Of a stretch of 64,000 nt of DNA, positions 41,987 to 53,800 are shown one piece after another. The DNA is from Echinometra lucunter (Eukaryota; Echinodermata; Echinoidea; Camarodonta; Echinometridae): assembly GCA_029962745.1 (NCBI GenBank), contig CM057157.1:20853798-20917797 (forward strand), read 5' to 3'. Numbering within the stretch: the stretch's first letter is position 1; every line of letters begins with the position of its first letter. The notes beneath the pieces are model-generated. The model made no database searches, had not been told where the DNA came from, and saw nothing but the letters and a program-made list of their open reading frames with translations. Position numbers and translations under genes: made by a program.

Positions 41987-43770
41987 TTAACTACCAAAGC
42001 TTCTAAGCTCTTTACTACCTTGGTGTCATTTGCTGTATAAACCAATATTCTCATGTACAAATATTTTCACAGATGTCGGGAACACAGATGTAAATTCTAT
42101 ACACAAAATGTGGTTTTTGTCATTATTCGCATATGGTGTCTACAACACAAAGGTCAAATGTAAATTGGCAGCCACTTTTTGTAGATAAATTTATGACAAC
42201 AATTTGCAACATTTGCAAAAATAAAATCCTCACCCAAAATGGTTTATACATTTTATCAGTTCAATTTGCAAATTACAGACAGTGGGACTACTCATTAACA
42301 TCATTAACATGTTGGTGCTTGCAGAAATGAAAGAGTAATAACTAAAACGTAATACAACATCATAATTTTCTTTTTTCTTTTTTGTAGGGAAATATAAACA
42401 TCTCTGTTGGCACATACGACTGAACAAGTATTTTCTACTTTTATCTATATAATACTATACTACTACTTACTAAAACAACCTCTAATACATTATAATATAC
42501 TATTACCACTCTTAAAGTGCTGCTTCATTGGAAGAAAGATACTAGATTTCAACTGGAAATGCAGCAGGAATGAAAGACATTGGAATATCATATTGATATA
42601 AGAATTTATGTACAACTGCTTAAAAATGAGTTCTCTGCCATTACCAGTATTTAATTTCAATTCTCAACAATGGGCACAGTCAGAAATGAAGGATGGTATT
42701 TCCAGCATAACTGAATGAGAACCAGATCAACCAACAATACTTCGATACAAATAACAAAAACATATTTCTCTACAGGTTCTACACCACATACTTCATCATG
42801 GGGGTGGCACTGCAGGGGGGGGGGGGGGATCTTCCTCTATATTTTTCAAGTGATTAAAAAAAAAAGTATGGGGAAGAGAGGGCAAGGTCATGGAACTATA
42901 TAATGGCCCTATTTGTTCATTTAAAATGTAAATAAACTCGCCAAGGTTAAAAACCAGAAAAAATACTCGAAACTTTCCCCCCCCCCTCCCCCCGAATCAA
43001 AATACCCTGGCACCACCCCTGCTTCATCAATACATGCCTCTGCCTCCATTTTCCTCTATAACTGAACTCCCAACTTGAACCAAAGGCCAGACATTAAACT
43101 TTATCTAACCTCAACTCTTAAGTAAACTCTTAGAGAAAATACAAATACAATAAATCAGTTCATTATTGACATAAGGCTTTGGTTAAAAATGTGATCTTTA
43201 CCTCAAGCAGCTAGTATCTTAGCATTACTCCTTCTTTTCAACGTGTATTTAACAATACTCTTCCCTTAACCCAATAGCAGTGCAGAGTACAATCCTTAAT
43301 CAGCTATCCCTCCTCAAATTGGCAACTATTATTCTTTTTCCCCCTACTCCTACATAATTTGAACAAAAATTAGACTGTATAATAGATGTTTCTTTATTTA
43401 TTAAGAAATCAAATACAAATATTGGATACAATGATACAAATAAAGTGTGACAACTGATATACAAGTAGGAATATGTATATACTTTATAGATAATATTGTA
43501 ATAATGGAGTTGAGTCAAGAAATCAAGATAAATGCAGGGGCCAGCTATCATAAGCAAGAATGCTTGAATGCTTGAATGCTTGAACCAAAATGAATGATGA
43601 TTGCCCAATTTAACAGATTAACTACAATCAAATTGTTCTGATTTGCAAAGAAAAATGGACTCCCATTTTCACAATTTTTTTTACCTTCTGCTTATGTATC
43701 AAATGTAATTTCTAGCCTTCTAGATCAAGAGATATTGCAACAGTGTCACTAAAAGGAGTTGCTATACAGC

Positions 43771-44046
43771 TATAGACCAATCCTGCTTATCGCTGAGGGC
43801 AGCAGATGATCGGCCAAAACTGCGGTGTCCCCATAGAGTTAGTGCAGTGCATTTCAGAGGTGTCCCGCAGCTTTATGTAGCATGCAAAGATTATAAAGCA
43901 GGCGCTTTATCATGTTTGGTAGCACGTGCAGTAGAGAAATCCATTCCCAACCATAGAGTTACATGTGCACTATGATACGCACTAACTTGTGGACATCGCA
44001 GTAATGGTGCTCACTGCTGCCAAATCGCTTCTTGGATTGGGTTATA
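43771..44046. mobile_element. MITE with TATAGACCAATCC ends, relative of 35335-36155
   Basis: The left end TATAGACCAATCC with GAGGGCAGCAG and ACTGCGGTGTCC inside matches the inverted right end (TATAACCCAATCC, TTGGCAGCAG, TTACTGCGATGTCC). The same words, TATAGACCAATCC, GAGGGCAGCAG and ACTGCGGTG, occur in the right end of the 35-36 kb element. 276 bp, non-coding. Confidence 0.8.
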
Positions 44047-45946
44047 GATTAATTAATCCATTAACCTGTTGACTACTGCATTTTCTCACTCCCTCTAGGC
44101 ACAATGTAGAAACTAGTACGCATGGTTAAATACCTTTGCTCTGATTGTCAATCTGGGATCAAACCATAGAGGGAGCTATTCAAGTTCTCCTTAGAACTGC
44201 AAAATGATGACAGTGGAAAGAAAAAAAATTGAGGAATGCATACATGGTGAAACACAATGACAGAAATTATGGTGATAATTGCGGTATTTTCATTGCAGTA
44301 TCGCACATATTGAGAGTACACACATAGCAGTTCACTTTAAATGAGGGCTGTTTTCGGTTGCTTGGGCACAGAGAGAATCTTCTCCTGGATCATTCACTTC
44401 AATGTCTTTTGAATATCCTGTCCTTATATTCTGATTTTTTTTTCCTCTCCTATTTTGTATTTCATTATATACTGATAACCACAGTATATTACCTAGTTTA
44501 TCCACAAAAAAAAAAAATCATCACTTCTAGAAATTTCGGGAAAAAAGATTCATTTCCTTGTTTATTTCCTTTGGGTCATCATTTGTCTTACTTGTAAATA
44601 ATGAATGGTACACTCACAGTTTTCCTCGGGTCTCTTAATAATAGCATTTTTGTGAAATGAATGAAAATTGTTAGTATTAGAAATAGCGCACAACTTTTTA
44701 CTCTTGTAAAGCAACACACCACCTTCAAAGAAAATGATAACAAATGCCACAACAAGTGACATCAAACACAAACATACCAATGGATAACAGGTTTATACTG
44801 GGCAAAGGCTACATGATAAAGCATTTTCAGCAATTATCACCAGCAAGCCTTGATAACCTGGTGATAGCATTTCAAGTATGGATTAAGCAACAGAATCTGT
44901 TTTTTATTTTGCAACTTTCTCTTTGTCAACATACTAATCGGTTTCATTAAAAATGATAAATCAATTATCAATAATTCAAACTTACTAACGTATCGAAATG
45001 GACAGCTTATTTCTCAAATACAATTTGAAACTTTTATACTGCAGAACAGCAAAACTCAATATCAAATATTAATTTTTCATTCATTTCACTACAGGCCAAC
45101 ATACATTTCTCATTTTTAAAAAATCATGCCTAGTCGGTATGAACTTTCTTACTTTCTTCGATTACACCTCTCCTATGTCAGCAATGTTACAATATTTTTG
45201 GGAAACAAACTTATAAAGTATCTCTTCTCACTCACTTGTTAGAAGAGATACTATATAATCATCAATGTTTCATTCATGTAAAAAATCAAGTTTTTAACAA
45301 GTGAGTAGGCAGCATACCACATTTAAAGCATCTTGGTACAAATTCATGCATTGCAAACATTAAGAAGTGGGTAGAGACATGTTGCTTTGTCAAGACACCA
45401 ACAAAAATCAAATATTAGTATGTTATTCAATTTTGAGCTTTAACAATAAAGTATATTTTATTTTGATTACCAGAATAACATAAAAAGTATATCGTGATTA
45501 CAAGACTAGCCAAGGTAAAAATTTGTTGCTCTACTGCATGAAGCAAGACCGAAAGACCATGGACCACAAGGGCTTGTTCACACATGTGGAAGTTTCTAAG
45601 TGTACTGTACTTTACATGTTTCTAGTATTCTATAACAAACAGGTATAAAGTGAATACTAATAGCTTCTCTGTTACATCATTCATCTCCATTTGCCATTCA
45701 TTTGGATAAAAAAAAAAAACGTTTGGGTTTTTTTTTTTCACGGTTTAGCCTAGTATGTCTAAACAAGCCTTAAATATAAACAAAAATCATTGGACAGTGT
45801 GATGAAAGTACCTGCAAAGCACATTCAAAATGGTTTTAAGGGACTCTGTAGCACCGTGTGGCATATACTGTACATGCATTTGGCTTTCAACTCTACACAC
45901 ATCGGAAGGCTGCAGACAATATCCATTTCATGCTTGACTAAAAGCA

Positions 45947-46351
45947 ATTCTCCCTACTGCCAATATGAGATTCAACAACAGAGGGAGACATTTCCCACAT
46001 ACCGTGCAGGTCAGAACATGCGCAGAATCCGCAGATACAAATCCGGTACTGATGATTGGACAAGATTTCTTCCGGCTTCCACAGAAAATGTACAGCCAGG
46101 TTAAGATATACCCCATTTGACAAAAATATTGTCCAGCTTTCAAAACTTCTCCTGATGATTTCATTACATCTATGCAGGTAGCATCAGAATTTGTTGCTTG
46201 CATTTTCGAGGCTCAAAAACTATGATTTTTATGGGACTTGTTACGATTTGACCCATTATGTTTGCATAGAAACCGGAAGTGCCTTTGTCTATGCTGTGTG
46301 TGGGAAATATCGCCCTCTACTGTTGAATATCATATTCACGGTAGGGAGAAT
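45947..46351. mobile_element. 405-bp element with ~55-bp terminal inverted repeats
   Basis: ATTCTCCCTACTGCCAATAT, GAGATTCAACAACAGAGGGA, GACATTTCCCACATA on the left pair with the right end, which reads inward ATTCTCCCTACCGTGAATAT, GATATTCAACAGTAGAGGGC, GATATTTCCCACACA. Non-coding interior. Confidence 0.88.
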
Positions 46352-47039
46352 TAGTATCGACTGGTACAAATTCTTGTTAGTAGGAATTATATCAATCAAA
46401 CTTTGCATGAGATGTAAACTACCATCATACGTGTATCCAATATGTTTATAAAAAACAAAGAAGTTATTATGTCTGCCCTTTGCCCCATACTGAGCATTAA
46501 TCTCACACAGCATAAGCCACAATCAAGATAACTCATTTTGATTAAGGTAATTTTTGTAAGCTTTGTCTAAAGCTAGTATAAATTATTCATCCCTTCAAGT
46601 TGTTATGAAATCTAAAGCTTTTCAAAGCTTTTCAAATGTTCCCACATGTATAGGGTTACATGATTATACTAATAATTATATAAATATGCCATATTTATGC
46701 AGTGCATATCACAAATACATCCCTATGCGCTGCAATGGACAGAAAAGAGAAAACAAGAGAGAATTGAATTGATATATGCTCAACATACTTCCTGAAATTG
46801 ATAGTTAATACTGGAAATAGTTCCTAAAAGGGAATGTCTCAAGATGTGTTTTATAGTTTTTCATATTTTCTGGCAGTCTATTCCAAAGCTCTGCTGATGC
46901 AACAATGCTTCCATGATTTTATAAAGATTTCTGTTTATGTGCTTACCCAAGACCAATGTTTGCTTATCTATGGTCTTGTTTTATTATTATGTTGACTTAT
47001 TTCATATTTTATCCTGAATGTTCAGTTTCTCTTTATTAT

Positions 47040-47180
47040 TCTGTTATCATTTGATTTTATCTTCTTAGTGACATTTATATTTCAAATGGTTTTAACATGC
47101 TTTTATTTTGGCAGACCCCTATGGAAACCAGCTCTGCTGCTAGTGTTCCACCCCATGAGTGGAAAATAAATGAATGAACA
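47040..47180 (+). mobile_element. Possible LINE 3' end
   Basis: GGCAGACCCCTATGGAAACC, AGCTCTGCTGCTAGTGTT and then GTGGAAAATAAATGAATGAA look like a retroelement 3' UTR ending in a tetranucleotide tail. No reverse transcriptase is present nearby. Confidence 0.35.
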
Positions 47181-47719
47181 CAGAAAGAACGTAGCCAATA
47201 GAAAATTTGTACTTATTTGTGTGGCTGTAAATAGAGATTTTGCAAAGATCTGAGAATTTTTTTTTTATTTTTTTTTATGAAGTATCTGGTCCATATACTA
47301 CCTAATTTCTAGATGTATGCATCCATGCAGCGAAAGTTTGATGAATCCTGAAGCAGGGGGGTGGGGGAATCATCACCATTTATATATGCTTTAGGTAAAT
47401 CTACAATTGATTTTGGTCAAAAAAAAAAAACTTGAGATGTCACAAAAGTAAACACATAACAATAAAACATTAAAAAAGCAGGGGAGATGCTTCAGGTTTT
47501 TCAAGGAGGAGGTGTCCTTTGTAAAGCAAGGTTAAATTAGCATTAATGAGAGTGCTTAATGTTGAATAAGAATTGAAGGAAGAGTCTTTATGTTGTGGAT
47601 ATTTCAATAGGAAAGGCAGGTAAAAGACATGGTCTACCACTGTTTAGCTCATATCATTTTCACTCCAGAAAGATTTTAAAGAGCTATAAAATGAAGAATA
47701 GTCTACAAAGTCTAGACTC

Positions 47720-48091
47720 AGATGATGTTTGAAGGTTTGCATGGTGGTACGGATATTCGTAGAAAGGGTTTACGGTTCACCATGTGGTAAGTCCTAAGGG
47801 ACTATAGATAAGACGATGAAGACGGACAGTCAAGCTGCCCGAAACGTCGAGTCTTCTCTCTTCAAGTCTTCTTACCTCTCGCCGACTCAAGCCTCCTCAT
47901 CTCTTCACCAACTCAGTCCTCTCACCTCTTCTGGTCTACAGTCCTTTTTAGGACTTCACCCAGTTTTCGAAAGATACTCTGCCCTCCAACTTTCCTGCTT
48001 TCTCGCCTCTCTATTTCACCTCCATCTCTATCCACTTTATCTATAGTCCCTTAGGACTTACCACATGGTGAATCGTAAACCCTTTCTACGG
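47720..48091. mobile_element. Inverted-repeat element with 13-bp duplications, copy 1
   Basis: Flanked by an exact 13-bp direct repeat AAAGTCTAGACTC (47707-47719 and 48092-48104). After a ~35-bp head containing GGTTTGCATGGTGGTAC comes an arm (GTAGAAAGGGTTTACGGTTC, ACCATGTGGTAAGTCCTAAG, GGACTATAGATA) inverted at the right end. The centre holds a hammerhead-like core and a CT-rich stretch. A 162-bp relative lies at 58054-58215. Confidence 0.88.
47806..47853 (+). ncRNA. Hammerhead-ribozyme-like core, probably inactive
   Basis: AAGACGATGAAGACGGACAG, TCAAG and CTGCCCGAAACGTCGAGTCTT give GATGA, a stem II (GGACAG/CTGCCC with one mismatch), GAAAC and a GTC-like triplet, enclosed by AAGAC/GTCTT. The invariant CTGATGA reads ACGATGA, so the C3 and U4 positions are changed. 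Penelope-like elements and retrozymes carry such ribozymes. Confidence 0.4.
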
Positions 48092-48530
48092 AAAGTCTAG
48101 ACTCTATATTTTCGTTCAGGAGGAACCAACCAACTCCAACAAGGAACCAGAGTACACAATGATGGAATGTTGATTAATAGGGAATTAATAAGGCATTAAT
48201 CAGGACACTGGGGTACAAATTCAAAGCTGGATGGCAAAACATCAACAAATGCAAGTATCAAAAACTCACCTTGATGTGTAGGATATGGGCTTTATGTCTC
48301 TCTCTTCTGGGCATTAAAGACAAAGACTTGAATTATGAAGTAGCATGTCAAAACTAGCATGAAATTAAATCTCATATTTCATAGTTCCAGTAGAAATAAG
48401 AGCCCCTTGCCCTGTTCATATCTGCCACTATCAGCAGCATATCTATCCATACATGACAGATATGAACAGGTTACTACAACCTAACTCTTTGGGAAACTGG
48501 AGATTACAGCAGGTAGGGTACTGTAAAAAT

Positions 48531-48729
48531 CGAAATTTTCGCACAATTAATTTTTCGCGCTCAGCCAAGTTGAACAATCACGCATTTTTAAATTTTCACG
48601 GACAGTTAGGATAACTGTATTCATGTGCATTATAAACAAAATATTTTGGGTGATTTTATTTTCACGCAAGTGTTGTGCCGTGCGAAATGTGCAAAAATTT
48701 CAACACCGCGAAGTATTCCACGTTTACAG
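48531..48729. mobile_element. TA-flanked MITE with CTGTAAA ends
   Basis: CTGTAAAAATCGAAATTTTC ... and, inward from the right, CTGTAAACGTGGAATACTTC share CTGTAAA ends directly inside TA dinucleotides (48529-48530 and 48730-48731), with TTTCGCAC blocks in both arms. This resembles Tc1/mariner-type MITEs. Confidence 0.75.
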
Positions 48730-49033
48730 TAGATTATGATGACACTGTCTGCGGAAGTACACTGTAGGCTGTAACCCTTCAAATTTTGAGGATGCTTAAA
48801 GCATTTTCACCTAATCAACAGTTTTGGTAATCACTTCTTTTCTTCATTCTGTCATTATAATGGTGATTAATATAGTGCTCGGGTCCATCACGCCATGAAT
48901 GCTCATGACGCTCCAACATCATGACCCCATAGCATACTGAATAAATATTTAGTGCCCTAGCATCTACAGTACCAGACTTTCTGACTGGCTTCAAAAATAA
49001 TCTATTAAACAATATGCACAATATGAAACTTAA

Positions 49034-49447
49034 GCCCGCCGCACACTATACGATCCGACTGCGACCCGATTTTCGAACAATGGAATTTTATATTAAATAT
49101 GAAAGTTTAAACAAGTAAAATTATTTTATTTGAAGTTCGGAATAATGACAGGAATACTAAAATCAAAATTTTGGTTAACTGCAAGCCTTGTGGTTGGAGT
49201 AAAGGGCAAATCGGATTCAAATCGTAGCCGATCGCAAGATTGCTATGACGTCACTACGATTTGGATTTAAGTTCGCTTTTATTCCTACAGGGAGGCTCGC
49301 AATAGCCGGGAATTTTGTTGTTATTATCCATACGACTACTCTGAACTTCGCTTATTAAGATTTTATATTTTTGAATGTTCATATCAAATGCTATGACAAA
49401 TTTTTCCAAAATCGGATCGCAGCCTGATCGTATAGTGTGCGGCGGGC
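49034..49447. mobile_element. GCCCGCCGCACAC inverted-repeat element, copy 1
   Basis: Ends GCCCGCCGCACACTATACG and CGTATAGTGTGCGGCGGGC are perfect inverses; further TGCGACC/AGATT blocks follow inside. TTAA on the left and TTTA on the right flank it. 414 bp, non-coding. Confidence 0.9.
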
Positions 49448-49459
49448 TTTACACATTAC

Positions 49460-49735
49460 GGGCTTGTTCACATATGCCACTCCAAACCCGCGCAGCAAAC
49501 CTTTGCAGGTTTTTTTTTCAAGTATAAATGATTGGTATTTTGGAGATGAAAATTAACTGCTAATGCAAAAATCCTTTTCCATGTGAGCTTTGGACTGAAC
49601 TCTCCTTTTATTGAGCAAGATCTAATACTGATAACTATCGTGCATCTCATTATCATCAGTGTCATGATTCACCATGCCACATGTGAACACTGGGAAAAAA
49701 TGTGGAGGTTGGCCACCGAATATGTGAATGAGCCC
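49460..49735. mobile_element. GGGCTTGTTCACATATG inverted-repeat element
   Basis: GGGCTTGTTCACATATGCCA on the left and TATGTGAATGAGCCC on the right, with an inner ATGCCACATGTGAACAC. It abuts the preceding element. Single ends of the same type occur near 45569 and 62145. Confidence 0.65.
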
Positions 49736-50727
49736 TAAGGGTCTAAGATTTGGAAGCATCTACAAATAAAAATGATTGCATCTACGTGTTAGTCTGGAAG
49801 CACAGACTCTATTGTAACACTTTAACAAATTCCACAGAAGGAAGAGCTACTCTAATAGAGTACAGTCATGATTTTTTAGACCCTGCATTAACAACAGATA
49901 ATCATACTGTAATTCAAACTGCTGGAGTAAACAATCATTTCTACTCAAATATATATATTTACATTTATATATTTCTTTTCATAAAAGAATAGTTTACTTT
50001 GTATATGATATATACAAAAAAGGCTTTTGAAGTAGATAAAATATGGACAGGTCAACAAGTTTTGTTCAGACAATAAGAACTGACTGAACATTTTTTTTGA
50101 CATTTGATGTATATACATGTACCTCACAGCTCTGAGTGAATGAATGTAATTGTTCATATATTGACATATTTACAAACAATAAAGACAGCTGCACAATGCA
50201 ATATTTCATGCTTCAAAGATATCTTTTGGGGTGTTTCTGCAGGAGACTCGGAAAATGGAAGTGTCTAAAACGAGAAAACAATTTAAACAGTACACCCTAT
50301 CAGAATGTCACAAGTGTGTTTCTACAGAAGCGCAAGAAACCATCGTACACAGCTAATGGAATTTCACAACCGGAGGCTTGCGGAAACACCATGCAGTAGC
50401 CTTAGTGAGGGCTGCTGTTATGTATTCTTTATATATTCTGTACTGGAATTTGTATGGCATTTTCCAAGGACACTAGAAATGTACGTTGAACCAGAGAGTG
50501 AGCTGGGAAAAAAATCCTCATGTGTAGATGGGTTTACAATTTGGCTACCATTACCATTATAATGGGATTATTGTGTATTTATACAGGAGCAGAGACCTGG
50601 ATATAAGCTGTTATCTCAAGAAAGTGAAGGTAGGTAATGGTATTTGGAAATCCTGTAGAAACACGCCGTTTGAGTTGATGATTTTTTTACAATGTACAAT
50701 TTCATGTTCTTAAGGCGGTGCTTACAA

Positions 50728-50827
50728 CTAGACATTGCTTGATACAGCAGGTTCCGGAGTTACCTTGGGCACGTAACCGTAGAGGAAGGTCGCTGAAATA
50801 ACGAATGCTGCCCCGATGAAAAAGTAG
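50728..50827 (-). CDS. slc35a3: SLC35A3-like terminal exon
   Basis: Acceptor CCTCAG, phase 2 in, TAG at 50730-50728. It encodes [20 protein letters not shown], then a short hydrophilic tail ending SSNV. ATFLYGY.P is conserved at the C terminus of these transporters. Confidence 0.94.
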
Positions 50828-53800
50828 CTGAGGAAAAAGAAAAAACACATGGAAGAGGTACATTACACAGAGAAGTCAACATCTATACATGGTCCAAAAG
50901 TCCTTTGGAAGCACACAGAGAAGTTACATAATAATGTGACATTTGGTATAGAACAGATTATTATTATTACTATCAGCATTAGAGTCTCCTTATTGCAAAG
51001 GTCATATAAGAAAAAAATTATTATAATTATTATTTTCTAGAACCAACTGCATATTCTACTACACTGAAGGGTAGATTTGCTTCGACTCTAGACTTGATGA
51101 CAATTTTTTTTTTCCATCCAGATTCATTCTCTATAATCTTGGTATAACACATGAAAATAAAACTCAGTATCCAAAAATATCATCCAAATAGATTGAAGAT
51201 TGTAAACTAATTTCTTACCTTGATGGTGTGAAATCATGCAGTAGATAATATGAAACCACGGTGGATAAGATGATTGATAATGATGTAGCGAATCCCTTGA
51301 GTATGTTGTCTGCGTATTTGATTACAGCTGCTATGACAAGGCCACCCAGTGCCTGGAACACAAAATGTAAAAATGGTTCAATACTCAAAAGTGGTATTTA
51401 AAGAGAAGCTTGAGTTCTGAGAAAGGTGAAAAATAATTTGTGAGTTTTTTCATTCTTTCTAGGTCAGTTAGGAAGAATATCACAGTAAAAATGTCCCCTA
51501 GAAAGGATTGCTTTTCAAATGCCCTCATATTGGAAATATGACAAGAAAAAGCTGAAAAGTTTGGGGGTAACATTCATGCCAGATTTGTGTGTGGTCCCAT
51601 ATACTCATTTCTTTTTGCAGTGCAAATACCTTTGGGGGAAAGTACAGTATGTGAATTTCTCATCAATTTGATAATCTCCAAATCTCACACTAGACACCTG
51701 TATTTATATACAACTGATCTAACTCTCCCAGCTGCTTTGGAACAGTTTCTTTTACATTATGATTACAGGACCACAACTCCAGTTTATCTTTAAAATGTAC
51801 AAATCACCTGTTTGTGTACAGTTGGTACATGTGAAATTACCCCCAAATAAACTTTACCCAGCATTCTAGGGGCTATTGGCTAAGGAGTTTGAAGAAATAA
51901 AACATCAAACCACACAATTAGGACGTTTATGGGATCAAAAGGCTGTTTGATTCTGTATATGCCCTATTCGTGTCTGCAAGTGCTTGTACATAGAATCATC
52001 TACCTCACTTGTCGTTTTTATGTCAATTGAAAATATATTTGAACTCGCAATATCTTCTTAGTGAATTATGATTTGATGCTCATATTTTGACTATAGTATA
52101 GTGACACAGAACCTCTAACATATAGATCAAAATGTTTATAGGTGATTGGTATACTTTTACAAAGAGAAGTGGGGCCATGTTTTACAAATTTTCATCATAA
52201 ATAGCAAGGATCACTATAACAAAAACACTCAGTGCATAAAAATTTACATGTATTATTTCCCTCATAATTCATGGATTGGTCAAGGGTGCCTCTTATGATC
52301 ATCTATAATTCTACTTGAAGAGCAGTATCTTTATTATCAATGGCTGTGACATCATTCAGTGTAGGACAGTTTAAGCCCGCCGCACACTATACGATCCGTC
52401 TGCGATCTGATTTTGAAAAAATTTGTTATAGCATTTGATATGGACATTCAAACATGTGAAATCTTAATGATCAAAGTTTGGAATAGTCGTATGAATACAA
52501 ATATCAAAATTTCAGGCTACTGCGAGCCTCCTTGTAGGAATAAAAGCGATCTAAATTCCAAATTGTAATAACATCATTACTCCGACCACAAGGTCTGCAG
52601 TTAACCAAATTTTGGATTTTAGCAATTATTCTGAATTTTAAAAAAGATAATTTTACTTATTTAAACTTTCATATTTAACGCTAAATGCCATTTGTTCGAA
52701 AATCGGATTGCAGTCAGATCATAAAGTGTATGGCGGGCATTACACTTTTTGTTCCCTTGCTTGCAGAAAATCGAAAAACACACAGACAGACAGACATATA
52801 TACACAGAGAGAAACAAAAAGACAAACAGACAGATGGACAATTAAACAGACAATACTGACCTGTAAAATTACTACAATCCACGTGATCGTTGTGTAGCCC
52901 TGAAAGAAGCCATTTTCGACCACTTTTGCACCGTCTTTTCCTACAACACCCCCCAGACCAAGAAGAACTCCAAAGAAAGCTACGAAGAGAAACAGGGAGT
53001 GAGGGAAAGAAAAGAAATGAAACAAATTAATTTACAGGTTTATCTGACCTGTGCCATTGGTAAATATTCAATATTTTCATTTGTAACAATATGTATCATA
53101 TACATATACATATCATAAAAATAGCTGAATTCTACCATTTGGGAAATACCTTCAAAATAAATCATGGTATGTCAAGTAAAAGGACAAAAACATCATTTGT
53201 GTGATATTTTGTTCAGTTGTCATTAGTAGAGTCATGTTATTACGGTGATTTGGACAAAGTATACACTTAAAGAAAAGTTTGAGTTATTAGAGAGATTAAA
53301 AATAGTTTGGGAGCTTTTTCATTCTTTACATATCAGATACCAAGAACATCATAGCAGAAAGGTTCTCTTAAAAGGACTGCTCTTCCAATGCCCTCATATT
53401 CAAAATAAGATTAGAAATAGCTAAAGTGTTAGGGCCAAACATTCATGCATATTTGTGTGTGGTCAACTGGTCCAAGTCTACATAACTTTTAAAAAATGCA
53501 AAAATTAATCAGCAAACTTTAACTGTGTGGGCAATGACATGAAATCATCCTCATTCAACATGTTCAATGTTGACTAAATGAATGCCTTAAAACACTTTGG
53601 GGTAATTTCAATTTTATGTCCATGAACAAATAAAAGTTATCAATTCTTCTTTTTTTTTTCTTTAGTTAATAGACCCCTTCACTACTTATTTTGCATCCTT
53701 TGGAGAAAAAAATGGAACCTAAAATCCATCTTGGGATACATACGTAAGAAAATCCCTAATACTAACCCAACTGTATATTCCTGAGCCATAATGATTGCTT

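Larger units (their letters stand above)
38404..50727. other. Spacer or 3' UTR downstream of the transporter gene
   Basis: No coding exon recognised on either strand. The proximal part should include the 3' UTR of the minus-strand transporter, but I could not fix its poly(A) site; a minus-strand AATAAA lies as far as 38519-38524. It contains the mobile elements listed at 41.6, 43.8, 45.9, 47.7, 48.5, 49.0 and 49.5 kb. Confidence 0.55.
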
